Positions 1-7,110 of a stretch of 17,039 bases of DNA are shown piece after piece. The notes beneath the pieces were generated by a model. It saw only the letters and a program-made list of their open reading frames with translations. It did no database searches and was not told where the DNA came from. The translations under genes were made by a program, and so were the position numbers. This DNA comes from Pseudomonadota bacterium (lineage in GTDB: Bacteria > Pseudomonadota > Alphaproteobacteria > Rhizobiales > Rhizobiaceae): assembly GCA_023393575.1 (NCBI GenBank), contig JAEWKX010000323.1:1-17039 (forward strand), read 5' to 3'. Within the stretch, counting starts at the first letter, position 1. Each line of letters starts with the position of its first letter.

Positions 1-442
1 CGATCGAGCCGACATTCTTGTAGCCGACGCCGGTGTAGTACGGACCTTGCGGTGCCGGGAAACCCTGTTCCGGGAAGCCGAGGGGGCGGCCGCTCTCGTA
101 GAAGAAATATTCCTGCTCGAAGCCGAACCAGGCATCTTCGTCATCCAGCACGGTGGCGCGGCTGTTGGACGGATGCGGCATGACGCCGTCCGGCATCATG
201 ACTTCACACATCACCAGCACACCGTTGGTGCGGGCGGGGTCGGGATAGAGGGCGACCGGCTTCAGAACGCAATCGGAGCTGTGGCCTTCAGCCTGCATCG
301 TCGAGGATCCGTCGAAGCCCCAGAGCGGCAGCTGCTCGAGCGTCGGGAAGGCGTCTAACTCCTTGATCTGCGTCTTGCCGCGCAGGTTCGGGACGGGGGT
401 GTAGCCATCAAGCCAAATGTACTCGAGCTTGTATTTTGTCAT
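1..442 (-). CDS. glnII: Glutamine synthetase type II (GlnII), N-terminal part, cut by window edge
   Basis: ATP-dependent ligation of ammonium to glutamate to form glutamine, in the cytoplasm. The minus-strand reading from ATG at 442 gives 147 open codons starting MTKYKLEYIWLDGYTPVPNL, with WGFDGSSTMQAEG near residue 45 and FGFEQEYFFY near residue 115 (the glutamates of the latter are metal ligands in GS). These are hallmarks of the short, eukaryote-like GSII of rhizobia and Agrobacterium (usually about 330-345 residues), not of GlnA/GSI. The 3' part, including the rest of the catalytic domain, lies outside the window. A purine-rich stretch just upstream of the ATG serves as ribosome binding site. 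A sigma-54 promoter lies about 95 bp upstream and gstI is divergent, so expression under nitrogen limitation through NtrC is expected from the family and only inferred here. Confidence 0.96.
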   Translation of the reverse strand, partial: MTKYKLEYIWLDGYTPVPNLRGKTQIKELDAFPTLEQLPLWGFDGSSTMQAEGHSSDCVLKPVALYPDPARTNGVLVMCEVMMPDGVMPHPSNSRATVLDDEDAWFGFEQEYFFYESGRPLGFPEQGFPAPQGPYYTGVGYKNVGSI

Positions 443-535
443 CGGACTCTCTCTTAAGATGATGCTGCGACAGTGAGCACCGCCCGGCCTCCTCGGCACG
501 TCAGGCGCCATCGACCGGTGGATGTTCTCCCTAAT

Positions 536-550
536 GCATGCCGCGTGCCA
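536..550 (-). promoter_or_regulatory. Sigma-54 (-24/-12) promoter of glnII
   Basis: Read on the minus strand, 550 to 536 is TGGCACGCGGCATGC. The GG and GC dinucleotides are separated by exactly 10 nt, as sigma-54 requires, and TGGCACG is a full match to the -24 element; the -12 element has ATGC instead of TTGC. Transcription should start near 524, about 80 nt before the glnII ATG. A sigma-54 promoter is the known mode of glnII control in rhizobia. Confidence 0.82.
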
Positions 551-736
551 GATTGACGAGCAAAGCGGTTCGGCGGTCAAATTTCGTGCATTTCAGGAGG
601 CGCGCAGGTTGGGCAATCGCGATCTAAGATCTTGATCTATCGAGCGCACGGGGCGGCTTGGCCCGGCTGGCCGGCGGCGGAACCTCTCCGAGGATGAGAC
701 GTTGCCGTCTTGCACCCGATCGAAGACATCGCGGCG

Positions 737-766
737 CTGAGAGCCCTGCCATATGATCATTATAGA
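737..766 (+). promoter_or_regulatory. Possible housekeeping promoter of gstI
   Basis: CTGAGA at 737-742 and TATAGA at 761-766 are 18 nt apart and would start transcription near 773, about 55 nt before the gstI ATG. The -35 match is poor (4 of 6) and TATGAT at 752-757 is an alternative -10. Assignment rests mainly on position. Confidence 0.25.
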
Positions 767-772
767 TGCAGA

Positions 773-789
773 TGCGTAAAATCTGTGCT
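773..789. promoter_or_regulatory. NtrC-like dyad near the gstI promoter
   Basis: TGCGTAAAATCTGTGCT resembles the NtrC site pattern GCAC-N7-GTGC: the right arm GTGC is intact, the spacing is 7 and the centre is AT-rich, but the left arm is GCGT (two mismatches). It would overlap the start region of gstI, a sensible place for repression. Pattern matching by eye only. Confidence 0.25.
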
Positions 790-827
790 AGGGATTGCGT
801 CCGAATACCGCTGCAAGGAAGACACTG

Positions 828-1013
828 ATGACTCCGAATGTAGAGCGCGTATCAGCCACCATTTATCAATTCCCCGTCAATCGGGTACGTTCGCGCCCTG
901 CTGCATCCACGGCGGAGGATGAGATGACGCGCCTCGCCGATCTGGCATTCGACTCCTGCTGGTCTCATGACGAAGCGGTACGCGAGGCCGAATCGAAGCG
1001 GCTGAGCGACTGA
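828..1013 (+). CDS. gstI: GstI, small inhibitor of glnII expression (DUF2735-like)
   Basis: A 61-residue protein (starting MTPNVERVSATIYQFPV, ending in the acidic/basic stretch AVREAESKRLSD) encoded divergently from glnII. A small protein of about this size in this position is the GstI of rhizobia, reported to inhibit glnII expression at the translational level; homologues are classed as DUF2735. The ATG at 828 is preferred because AAGGAA lies at 815-820 just upstream; a TTG at 795 would add 11 residues and has no such site. No membrane segment or signal peptide is visible. The conserved-looking parts are the N-terminal ATIYQFPV and the central EDEMTRLADLAFDSCWSH. The gene symbol relies on synteny and length plus my memory of the family; no alignment was made. 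Confidence 0.8.
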   Translation: MTPNVERVSATIYQFPVNRVRSRPAASTAEDEMTRLADLAFDSCWSHDEAVREAESKRLSD

Positions 1014-1102
1014 TTTGTACATTTTTTAGTCAAATATCTCATCGGCACTATTTTTAGGCTATTCCGCTTGCCATTGTTGTTGCACTGCGTCATCAATGGC
1101 GC

Positions 1103-1702
1103 ATGCAGCAGGCTGACCTGACGATCCTGGTCATTGACGAGAACGCCATCCGCGCCTCCATCATCGAGGAAGGCCTGCGGGAGGCCGGGCACAGCCACGT
1201 CACCGTCATCCACGACATCTACGGCGTTGCCCGCCTCATCGAGACGCAGAAGCCGGACGTCATCATCATCGATATCGAGAATCCCAACCGGGACATGATG
1301 GAGCACCTGTTCCAGCTGACGCGCACTGTCAGCCGGCCGATCGCCATGTTCGTCGACCGGTCCGACACGGCGTCCATCGAAGCCGCGGTGGAGGCCGGTG
1401 TCTCGGCCTATGTGGTCGACGGCCTGAAGAAGGAGCGGGTGAAGTCCATTCTCGACATGGCCGTCAGCCGCTTCAACGCGTTCAGCCGCCTGCAGCGGGA
1501 ACTGACCGAGGCCCGCACCGCGCTGGAGGAACGCAAGGTCGTCGAGCGTGCCAAGGGAATCCTGATGAAAATGAAGGGCCTTTCCGAGGACGAGGCCTTT
1601 GCCCTCCTGCGCCAGTCGGCGATGAACGAGAAGAAGAAGATGGCCGAGATCGCGCAGAGCGGGGTCACGGCAGCGGGGCTTCTGATGTCAGATGGGCCGT
1701 AG
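1103..1702 (+). CDS. nasT: NasT, ANTAR-domain transcription antiterminator
   Basis: A 199-residue RNA-binding antiterminator of nitrate/nitrite assimilation genes, acting in the cytoplasm on nascent leader RNA. Residues about 5-120 form a receiver-like domain (acidic D12-E13, D57 in DVIIIDIENP at the phosphoacceptor position); the usual KP lysine motif is replaced by DGLKKERV, as expected for a pseudo-receiver that is not switched by phosphorylation. Residues about 130-192 are an ANTAR domain, with a coiled-coil lead-in (RELTEARTALEERKVVERAK) and KGILMKMKGLSEDEAFALLR. The start at ATG 1103 has no clear ribosome binding site, but no other in-frame start is near. nasS follows after 21 nt, so they form an operon. 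Its expected target is the leader at 3217-3258. The extreme C-terminus (GLLMSDGP) is a little longer than I expect. Confidence 0.93.
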   Translation: MQQADLTILVIDENAIRASIIEEGLREAGHSHVTVIHDIYGVARLIETQKPDVIIIDIENPNRDMMEHLFQLTRTVSRPIAMFVDRSDTASIEAAVEAGVSAYVVDGLKKERVKSILDMAVSRFNAFSRLQRELTEARTALEERKVVERAKGILMKMKGLSEDEAFALLRQSAMNEKKKMAEIAQSGVTAAGLLMSDGP

Positions 1703-1723
1703 GCCGATCCAGAGGACAGTGGA

Positions 1724-3004
1724 ATGAACATGATGGCAGCACCGCCGCGGACAAGAGGGGAAGGCACAGCCCCAGCGAGAATGGGTTCGGCAGGCCCGAA
1801 GACCCTGCGGGCAGGGTTCATCCCGCTCGTGGACGCCTCTGTCCTGGTTGCGGCGGCCGAGTTCGGCTTTGCGCGGAAGGAGGGGCTGACGCTCGATCTG
1901 GTTCGCGATGTCTCTTGGGCCAATGTCCGCGATCGTCTCGCCTTCCGTCAGTTCGATATCGCCCACATGCTCTCGCCCATGCCGGTCGCCTCCATGCTCG
2001 GCCTCGGCTCGAATCCCTCGCCCACCATCACCCCCTATTCGCTCGGCCGCGGCGGCAATGCGATCACACTGTCGATCCGTCTGTTCCGCCGCATGCAGGA
2101 GACAGGCACCCTTCCGGAGGATGCAGGCGCTCTCGATCACGCAAAGGCGCTGGCGGTCGTCCTTGCGCGGATGCGGGAGGCGGGGGAGCCGACGCCGACG
2201 CTCGGCATGACCTATCCGTTCTCTTCCCACAATTACGAATTCCGATATTGGCTGGCCGCCGGCGGGATCGATCCGGACCGGGACGTGAAACTGGTGGTGG
2301 TACCGCCGCCGCTCACGTCCGATGCCTTGGAAGCGGGTGCGATCGACGGCTTCTGCGTCGGCGCCCCGTGGAACATGGTCGCCTCCGAACGGGGCGTCGG
2401 GCGGATCGTGGCCGCCAAGCAGGACATCTGGCCCTCCGCACCCGAAAAGGTGATCGGCATGCGGCCTGATTGGGCGGAGACGCATCCGGAAACGGTCGCC
2501 CGCCTGATCGTGGCTCTCGATGCGGCGGCCCGATGGTGCGACAAGCCGGAAAACCACGACCGGCTGGCCGAGGCGCTCGCGGACCCCCGGCATATCGGCG
2601 CTCCCGTCGATATCATCCGTCGCGTACTGGCCGGCGAATTCAGTCTCGACGCCACCGGCAACCGCCGGGTCATCCGCAACTACTTCCGCTTCCACGCCGA
2701 TCATGCCGGCTACCCGCGTCCGAGCCAGGCGCTTTGGATCTACAGCCAGATGATCCGCTGGGGGCAGGCGAGCTATTCGGCGCAGGGCGCACGGGCAGCA
2801 GCCTCCGCCTACCGGCCCGACATCTTTCGCGCGGCCCTCGGCGACACCGCAGCACCGATCGACGGCGACTGGAAGATCGAGGGTGCCGAGCCGGAGGATC
2901 GCTTCATGGACGGGCACGTCTTCGACCCGAAGCGGTTAGAGGAATATCTGACGTCGTTTCCAGTCGTGCGGAAGCATCTGCTTTCCGCGACAGACGAAGC
3001 CTGA
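1724..3004 (+). CDS. nasS: NasS, cytoplasmic nitrate/nitrite sensor, partner of NasT
   Basis: A 426-residue protein of the NrtA/CmpA periplasmic-binding-protein fold (LRAGFIPLVDASVLVAAAEFGFARKEGLTLDLV; later AHMLSPMPVASMLGLG, LGMTYPFSSHNYEFRYWLAAGG and GFCVGAPWN). Transport binding proteins of this family carry a signal or Tat peptide; here the N-terminus (MNMMAAPPRTRGEGTAP) has neither a hydrophobic core nor a lipobox, so it should stay in the cytoplasm, as NasS does. Known NasS proteins hold NasT in a complex and release it when nitrate or nitrite binds. AGAGGA at 1711-1716 supports the ATG at 1724. It is co-transcribed with nasT, and the next gene, nirB, lies behind a 368-bp regulated leader. 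Residues that bind nitrate cannot be assigned without an alignment. Confidence 0.92.
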   Translation: MNMMAAPPRTRGEGTAPARMGSAGPKTLRAGFIPLVDASVLVAAAEFGFARKEGLTLDLVRDVSWANVRDRLAFRQFDIAHMLSPMPVASMLGLGSNPSPTITPYSLGRGGNAITLSIRLFRRMQETGTLPEDAGALDHAKALAVVLARMREAGEPTPTLGMTYPFSSHNYEFRYWLAAGGIDPDRDVKLVVVPPPLTSDALEAGAIDGFCVGAPWNMVASERGVGRIVAAKQDIWPSAPEKVIGMRPDWAETHPETVARLIVALDAAARWCDKPENHDRLAEALADPRHIGAPVDIIRRVLAGEFSLDATGNRRVIRNYFRFHADHAGYPRPSQALWIYSQMIRWGQASYSAQGARAAASAYRPDIFRAALGDTAAPIDGDWKIEGAEPEDRFMDGHVFDPKRLEEYLTSFPVVRKHLLSATDEA

Positions 3005-3124
3005 GCAGGCGGCATCGCACCCAGGGCCAGCAGCTTCTCTCCGCTCCGGCCTGCTCAAATTGTCCGCAGTCGCAACAGCTCCGCGCCTAAAACACACGCC
3101 GCCAACGTTTTCATCTTCAACTAG

Positions 3125-3139
3125 GCATGCGCTTAGTGC
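3125..3139. promoter_or_regulatory. NtrC-like enhancer site upstream of nirB
   Basis: GCATGCGCTTAGTGC fits GCAC-N7-GTGC with one mismatch in the arms (GCAT for GCAC) and exact spacing. Its centre is about 80 bp upstream of the predicted sigma-54 start, a normal distance for an NtrC enhancer. Only one such site was found by eye, while NtrC promoters often carry two. Confidence 0.45.
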
Positions 3140-3186
3140 GAATTTAAGTTCAGGAAAATCAGAGCGCTAAGTCCATTATGGCAACT

Positions 3187-3201
3187 TGGCACACCGCTTG
3201 C
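3187..3201 (+). promoter_or_regulatory. Sigma-54 promoter of the nirB operon
   Basis: TGGCACACCGCTTGC followed by TTTT: GG at 3188-3189 and GC at 3200-3201 are separated by exactly 10 nt, and both TGGCAC and TTGCT match consensus. The start should be near 3213, so the first RNA hairpin would begin only a few nucleotides into the transcript. It indicates nitrogen-limitation control by an activator such as NtrC. Confidence 0.9.
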
Positions 3202-3216
3202 TTTTCTTCTGGTGCA

Positions 3217-3258
3217 CCGGTCAACGGCGACCGGCGCTCATGCGCCACAGCAGGGCGC
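3217..3258 (+). promoter_or_regulatory. Two-hairpin ANTAR target RNA (NasT binding site) in the nirB leader
   Basis: Hairpin P1: CCGGTC (3217-3222), loop AACGGC (3223-3228), GACCGG (3229-3234), a perfect 6-bp stem with a hexaloop. Seven nt later, hairpin P2: GCGCC (3242-3246), loop ACAGCA (3247-3252), then GGGCGC (3253-3258), five pairs with one bulged G at 3255 (or a 7-nt loop without the bulge). Both hexaloops have A at position 1 and G at position 4, the published signature of RNAs bound by ANTAR antiterminators. The location, between a sigma-54 promoter and nirB and one gene away from nasT, is what the NasST model predicts. Folding was by eye, without energy calculation. Confidence 0.82.
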
Positions 3259-3306
3259 TCCTAACAGACATCGACGTCGCAAGGTCTTTGCAGTCCGGGT
3301 TGTTCC

Positions 3307-3334
3307 GAGACGCGATCACCGAGCGGCGTTTTTT
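3307..3334 (+). terminator. Candidate leader terminator controlled by NasT
   Basis: GAGACGCG (3307-3314) can pair with CGGCGTTTT (3324-3332), with one bulge and some G-U pairs, around a 9-nt loop; the core ACGC/GCGT is followed directly by a run of six T (3329-3334) and another five T after CA. The stem is moderate, not strong. GAGCG at 3321-3325 could also pair with CGCTC at 3256-3260, the 3' arm of hairpin P2 plus two bases, giving a rival structure that NasT binding would block. Which structure ends transcription cannot be decided by eye. Confidence 0.45.
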
Positions 3335-3372
3335 CATTTTTCACCGTCCCGATCCGATCGAGGGAACGACGC

Positions 3373-5832
3373 ATGACCCATAAGAGAGAGAAACTCGTCA
3401 TCATCGGCAACGGCATGGCTCCGGGCCGCATGCTCGAACATCTTTTCGAGCTGGCGCCGGGCCGCCATGAGGTGACGATCTTCAACGCCGAGCCACGGGT
3501 CAATTACGACCGCATCATGCTCTCGCCGGTGCTGTCCGGCGAGATGACCTATGAGCAGATCGTCATCCATGGCGACGGCTGGTACATCGACCACGGCATC
3601 ACCCTCTACAAGGGCCATCGGATCGTTGCGATCGATCGCATTGCCAAAACCGTCACCTCCGACCACGGCGTCACCGAAGCCTACGACAAACTGGTGATCG
3701 CCACGGGATCCGTGCCATTCATCCTTCCCCTCCCCGGCAAGGATCTGCCGGGCGTCATCACCTATCGCGACCTCGACGACGTCAACGCCATGCTGCTCGC
3801 GGCGCAATCCCGCGAAAAGGTTGTGGTGATCGGCGGCGGCCTGCTGGGTCTCGAAGCGGCGGCGGGCCTTGCGCAGCGCGGCATGGATGTCACCGTCCTG
3901 CATGTCATGCCGACCCTGATGGAGCGCCAGCTCGATCCCGCCGCAGGCAATCTCCTGCAGAAGGCGGTTGAGGAACGCGGCATCAAGGTCGTCTGCAAGG
4001 CGAATACCAAGGCGATCGTCGGGGAAGGCCGCGTGGAAGGCATCGAGCTGGAGGACGGGCGCGTCATCGACGCCTCGCTGGTCGTGATGGCCGTCGGCAT
4101 CCGTCCCAATATCGCTCTCGCCAGGGAAGCCGGCCTTGCCGTCAATCGCGGCATCGTCGTCGACGCCGGCATGCAGACATCCGACGGCGACATTCTGGCA
4201 GTCGGCGAATGCGCCGAAGTGGCGGGACAGGTCTACGGCCTCGTGGCACCGCTCTATGAAATGGCGCGTGTTGCCGCCTCCCAGCTCGCCGGCGACCGCA
4301 GTCCCGCCTTCGTCCATTCCGACACGCCGACCAAGCTGAAGGTCACCGGCATCGACCTCTATTCGCTGGGAGATTTTGCCGACGGCGGCGATCGGCAGGA
4401 GATCGTGCTGCGCGACGCGGCCGCTGGCGTCTACAAACGGCTCGTCATCAAGGACAACCGCATCATCGGCACGGTGCTCTACGGCGAGACGGCCGACGGC
4501 GCCTGGTTCAACGACCTGAAGAAGAAGGGGACCGACATTTCCGCGATGCGGGATACGCTGATCTTCGGCCAGGCATACCAGGGCGGCTCACCACTTGATC
4601 CGCTGCCCGCGGTTGCAGCCCTTCCGGACGACGCGGAAATCTGCGGCTGCAACGGCATCTGCAAGGGCAAGATCACCGGAACGATCGTCGTCAAGGGCCT
4701 GACAACGCTGGAGGAGGTTCGCGCACACACGAAGGCATCCGCCTCCTGCGGCACCTGCACGGGGCTGGTCGAGCAGCTTATGACGCTGACGCTCGGCGAC
4801 CGGTACAATCCCGCCGCCGTCACACCCATGTGCCCCTGCACCGATTTCGGCCATGATGACGTGCGCCGCCTCATCAAGGCCAAGGAATTGAAGACGATCC
4901 CTGCCGTCATGCAGGAGCTGGAGTGGAAAACCTCCTGCGGCTGCGCCAAGTGTCGGCCCGCCCTCAACTACTATCTCGTCTGTGATTGGCCGGACGAATA
5001 TGCCGACGACTACCAGTCCCGCTTCATCAACGAACGCGTCCACGCCAACATACAGAAAGACGGCACCTACTCCGTGGTCCCGCGCATGTGGGGAGGCGTT
5101 ACGTCCTCGCAGGAGCTGCGGGCGATCGCCGACGTGGTGGACAAATTCGCCATCCCGATGGTGAAGGTCACCGGCGGCCAGCGTATCGACCTGCTCGGGA
5201 TCGAGAAGGAAGACCTGCCGTCGGTCTGGGCGGATCTAGGCAAGGCCGGCTTCGTCTCCGGCCAGGCCTATGCCAAGGGGCTTCCGACCGTGAAGACCTG
5301 CGTCGGCTCCGACTGGTGCCGCTTCGGTACGCAGGATTCAACCGGCCTCGGCATCCGTATCGAGAAGTTCATGTGGGGTTCATGGACCCCCGCGAAGCTT
5401 AAGATGGCCGTCTCCGGCTGCCCCCGCAATTGCGCCGAGGCGACCTGCAAGGACATCGGCGTCATCTGCGTCGACTCCGGCTTCGAGATTCATTTCGCAG
5501 GCGCGGCAGGCCTCGACATCAAGGGCACGGAGGTGCTCGGCCTCGTCAGGACGGAGGACGAGGCGCTCGAGCACATCGTCGCGCTGACGCAGATGTACCG
5601 CGAGCAGGGGCGCTATCTCGAGCGCATCTACAAATGGGCGAAACGCATCGGCCTCGGCGAGATCCGCCGGCAGATCATGGAGGATCGCGATAGGCGCCGC
5701 GCCTATTACGACCGCTTCGTCTTCTCCCAGCAATTCGCCCAGGTCGATCCCTGGTCGGAACGCGTCTCCGGCAAGGACAAGCACGAGTTCAGGCCGATGG
5801 CGACTGTCGGCCTCCCCCAGGCCGCGGAGTGA
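3373..5832 (+). CDS. nirB: Assimilatory nitrite reductase [NAD(P)H], large subunit NirB
   Basis: An 819-residue cytoplasmic enzyme that, with NirD, reduces nitrite to ammonium with six electrons from NAD(P)H. Domains in order: FAD-binding (G12-x-G14-x3-G18), NAD(P)-binding (IGGGLLG from residue 153), BFD-like iron-sulfur domain (C424-x-C426 and C459-x2-C462), a second cysteine cluster (C487-x-C489 and C522-x-C524-x2-C527), and the siroheme/[4Fe-4S] domain with C643-x5-C649 and C683-x3-C687 (KTCVGSDWC; SGCPRNC). All expected ligands are present and the length is close to known NirB (about 800-850). ATG 3373 follows GAGGGAA with 6-nt spacing. It heads the operon nirB-nirD-nirC-kinase-cysG; siroheme comes from CysG. 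Control is expected through sigma-54 and leader antitermination. Confidence 0.97.
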   Translation: MTHKREKLVIIGNGMAPGRMLEHLFELAPGRHEVTIFNAEPRVNYDRIMLSPVLSGEMTYEQIVIHGDGWYIDHGITLYKGHRIVAIDRIAKTVTSDHGVTEAYDKLVIATGSVPFILPLPGKDLPGVITYRDLDDVNAMLLAAQSREKVVVIGGGLLGLEAAAGLAQRGMDVTVLHVMPTLMERQLDPAAGNLLQKAVEERGIKVVCKANTKAIVGEGRVEGIELEDGRVIDASLVVMAVGIRPNIALAREAGLAVNRGIVVDAGMQTSDGDILAVGECAEVAGQVYGLVAPLYEMARVAASQLAGDRSPAFVHSDTPTKLKVTGIDLYSLGDFADGGDRQEIVLRDAAAGVYKRLVIKDNRIIGTVLYGETADGAWFNDLKKKGTDISAMRDTLIFGQAYQGGSPLDPLPAVAALPDDAEICGCNGICKGKITGTIVVKGLTTLEEVRAHTKASASCGTCTGLVEQLMTLTLGDRYNPAAVTPMCPCTDFGHDDVRRLIKAKELKTIPAVMQELEWKTSCGCAKCRPALNYYLVCDWPDEYADDYQSRFINERVHANIQKDGTYSVVPRMWGGVTSSQELRAIADVVDKFAIPMVKVTGGQRIDLLGIEKEDLPSVWADLGKAGFVSGQAYAKGLPTVKTCVGSDWCRFGTQDSTGLGIRIEKFMWGSWTPAKLKMAVSGCPRNCAEATCKDIGVICVDSGFEIHFAGAAGLDIKGTEVLGLVRTEDEALEHIVALTQMYREQGRYLERIYKWAKRIGLGEIRRQIMEDRDRRRAYYDRFVFSQQFAQVDPWSERVSGKDKHEFRPMATVGLPQAAE

Positions 5833-5877
5833 TCCCTCGCCCAGGTGAGGAAGGATTCAACACCAAGGAACAGAGCC

Positions 5878-6210
5878 ATGAACTGGATCACCATCGGCCA
5901 TATCGACGACATACCTCTGCGCGGCGCCCGCTGCGTGCGCACCCCACAAGGAAAGATTGCCGTCTTTCGCACAGCCGAGAACGAGGTCTTCGCCATCGAA
6001 GACCATTGCCCGCACAAGGGAGGCCATCTCAGCCAGGGCATCGTTCATGGCCGGGCAGTCACTTGCCCGCTGCACAACTGGGTCATCTCGCTGGAAACCG
6101 GCCGCGCGCTCGGCGCCGACCAGGGCGAGGTGCAGACCATCGCCGTCCGCAACGAAGACGGCCGACTGTCGATCGCGCTTGAGAGCCTGATGCTAGCCGC
6201 GGCCGAGTGA
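5878..6210 (+). CDS. nirD: Nitrite reductase small subunit NirD, Rieske type
   Basis: A 110-residue Rieske-fold partner of NirB. The [2Fe-2S] ligands are intact: C44-x-H46 in CPHKGGHLSQG and C63-x2-H66 in CPLHNW. Some enterobacterial NirD proteins have the fold but lack the ligands, so this one could carry an electron-transfer cluster. ATG 5878 is chosen because AAGGA lies at 5865-5869, and MNWITIGHIDDIPLRG is a normal NirD start; the in-frame GTG at 5845 would add 11 residues without support. It lies 45 nt after nirB and 45 nt before the transporter gene, in one operon. Confidence 0.95.
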   Translation: MNWITIGHIDDIPLRGARCVRTPQGKIAVFRTAENEVFAIEDHCPHKGGHLSQGIVHGRAVTCPLHNWVISLETGRALGADQGEVQTIAVRNEDGRLSIALESLMLAAAE

Positions 6211-6255
6211 TCACTGCCTGCCCATCAACAACAACGACTGGTGAAGGAGAATGCA

Positions 6256-7101
6256 ATGTCCTATGTGTCGCCCCAGGAATTCGCGACGAAGATGATCGAA
6301 ACGGGGGAATCGAAGGTCTTCATGTCCACCAAGGATACCCTGATCCGCGCCTATATGGCCGGTGCCATCCTTGCATTGTCCGCCGCCTTCGCCATCACCG
6401 TCACGGTGAACACCGGCAATCCGCTGATAGGGGCGCTGCTCTTCCCGGTCGGCTTCTGCATGCTCTACCTCCTTGGCTTCGATCTTCTGACCGGCGTCTT
6501 CACGCTGACGCCGCTGGCGCTGATCGCGCGGCGGCCTGGCGTCACCCTCGGCGGCGTGTTGCGCAACTGGGGCCTCGTCTTCATTGGCAACTTCGCAGGA
6601 TCGATGACGACGGCGATCTTCATGGCGGTGATCTTCACCATGGGGTTCTCCCACGCACCCGATGCGATCGGCCAGAAGATCGGCAGCATCGGGGAAGCAA
6701 GAACGCTCGGCTATGCTGCCGCCGGGGCCTCCGGCATGCTGACGCTCTTCATCAGGGCCGTCATGTGCAACTGGATGGTCTCGACCGGCGTCGTGGCAGC
6801 CATGATGTCCACCTCAGTCTCTGGCAAGGTCATCGCCATGTGGATGCCGATCCTCGTCTTCTTCTACCTCGGGTTCGAGCATTCGATCGTCAACATGTTC
6901 CTTTTCCCCTCGGGGATCATGCTGGGCGGCCAGTTCACATGGATGGACTACTTCATCTGGAACGAGATTCCGACAGTCATCGGAAACGTGGTCGGCGGGC
7001 TCACCTTTGTCGGCGGGATGATCTACGCCACCCACTACCGGACCTCACCCAGCCGTCGGGATCGGGCAAAATCGGCTGCACGTCTCGTTGCAGCCGAATG
7101 A
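6256..7101 (+). CDS. nirC: Formate/nitrite transporter family channel (NirC-like nitrite uptake)
   Basis: A 281-residue inner-membrane protein with about six hydrophobic segments, of the FNT (FocA/NirC) family. Visible landmarks are GNPLIGALLFPVGF near residue 55, LLTGVFTLTPLALIARR, RAVMCNWMVSTGVVAAMMS, and GFEHSIVNMFLFPSGIMLGG, whose H209 matches the conserved pore histidine of FNT channels. Position directly after nirBD argues for nitrite (possibly with nitrate) over formate. ATG 6256 follows AAGGAG at 6244-6249; a GTG at 6241 in the same frame overlaps that site and is rejected. The C-terminus is basic (RTSPSRRDRAKSAARLVAAE), a cytoplasmic tail that could be a target for the kinase encoded next; that last point is speculation. 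Confidence 0.88.
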   Translation: MSYVSPQEFATKMIETGESKVFMSTKDTLIRAYMAGAILALSAAFAITVTVNTGNPLIGALLFPVGFCMLYLLGFDLLTGVFTLTPLALIARRPGVTLGGVLRNWGLVFIGNFAGSMTTAIFMAVIFTMGFSHAPDAIGQKIGSIGEARTLGYAAAGASGMLTLFIRAVMCNWMVSTGVVAAMMSTSVSGKVIAMWMPILVFFYLGFEHSIVNMFLFPSGIMLGGQFTWMDYFIWNEIPTVIGNVVGGLTFVGGMIYATHYRTSPSRRDRAKSAARLVAAE

Positions 7102-7110
7102 TGGCAAACA

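Larger units (their letters stand above)
443..827. other. Divergent glnII/gstI control region (385 bp)
   Basis: No credible gene is seen here. The region holds the glnII sigma-54 promoter (536-550, minus strand), an expected glnII leader of about 80 nt between roughly 524 and 443, and an AT-richer stretch at 750-790 that may contain the gstI promoter and an NtrC-like dyad. An open frame at 710-922 crosses the gstI start in another frame and has no family resemblance. In rhizobia this same intergenic region lets NtrC activate glnII and repress gstI; that part is knowledge of the locus, not visible here. Confidence 0.6.
3005..3372 (+). other. nasS-nirB intergenic control region (368 bp)
   Basis: No gene seen; an open frame at 3186-3383 runs through the promoter and RNA leader and is not credible. 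In order the region holds an NtrC-like dyad (3125-3139), a sigma-54 promoter (3187-3201, start near 3213), two hairpins with the ANTAR-target signature (3217-3258), a hairpin plus T-tract terminator candidate (3307-3334), and the nirB ribosome binding site GAGGGAA (3360-3366). The stretch 3005-3124 shows nothing recognisable; there is no clear terminator after nasS. Confidence 0.75.

Noticed and set aside
47..358. Plus-strand open frame opposite glnII
   Set aside because: The minus strand encodes well-conserved GSII sequence through the same bases.
551..720. NtrC sites for glnII close to its promoter
   Set aside because: GTGCA and GCAC half-sites occur (586-590, 712-715) but none has a partner at the right 7-nt spacing.
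795..827. Upstream TTG start for gstI
   Set aside because: No ribosome binding site, while ATG 828 has AAGGAA just upstream and gives the usual length.
1014..1102. Terminator after gstI or promoter of nasT (T-run at 1022-1028)
   Set aside because: No GC-rich stem before the T-run and no convincing -35/-10 or -24/-12 pair; left unassigned.
1688..2917. Long minus-strand open frame opposite nasS (409 codons)
   Set aside because: Arginine- and histidine-rich antisense shadow of a clear NasS gene; no family resemblance.
3334..4317. Minus-strand open frame opposite nirB (327 codons)
   Set aside because: Asp/His/Arg-rich mirror of the NirB FAD/NAD domains, which are unmistakable on the plus strand.
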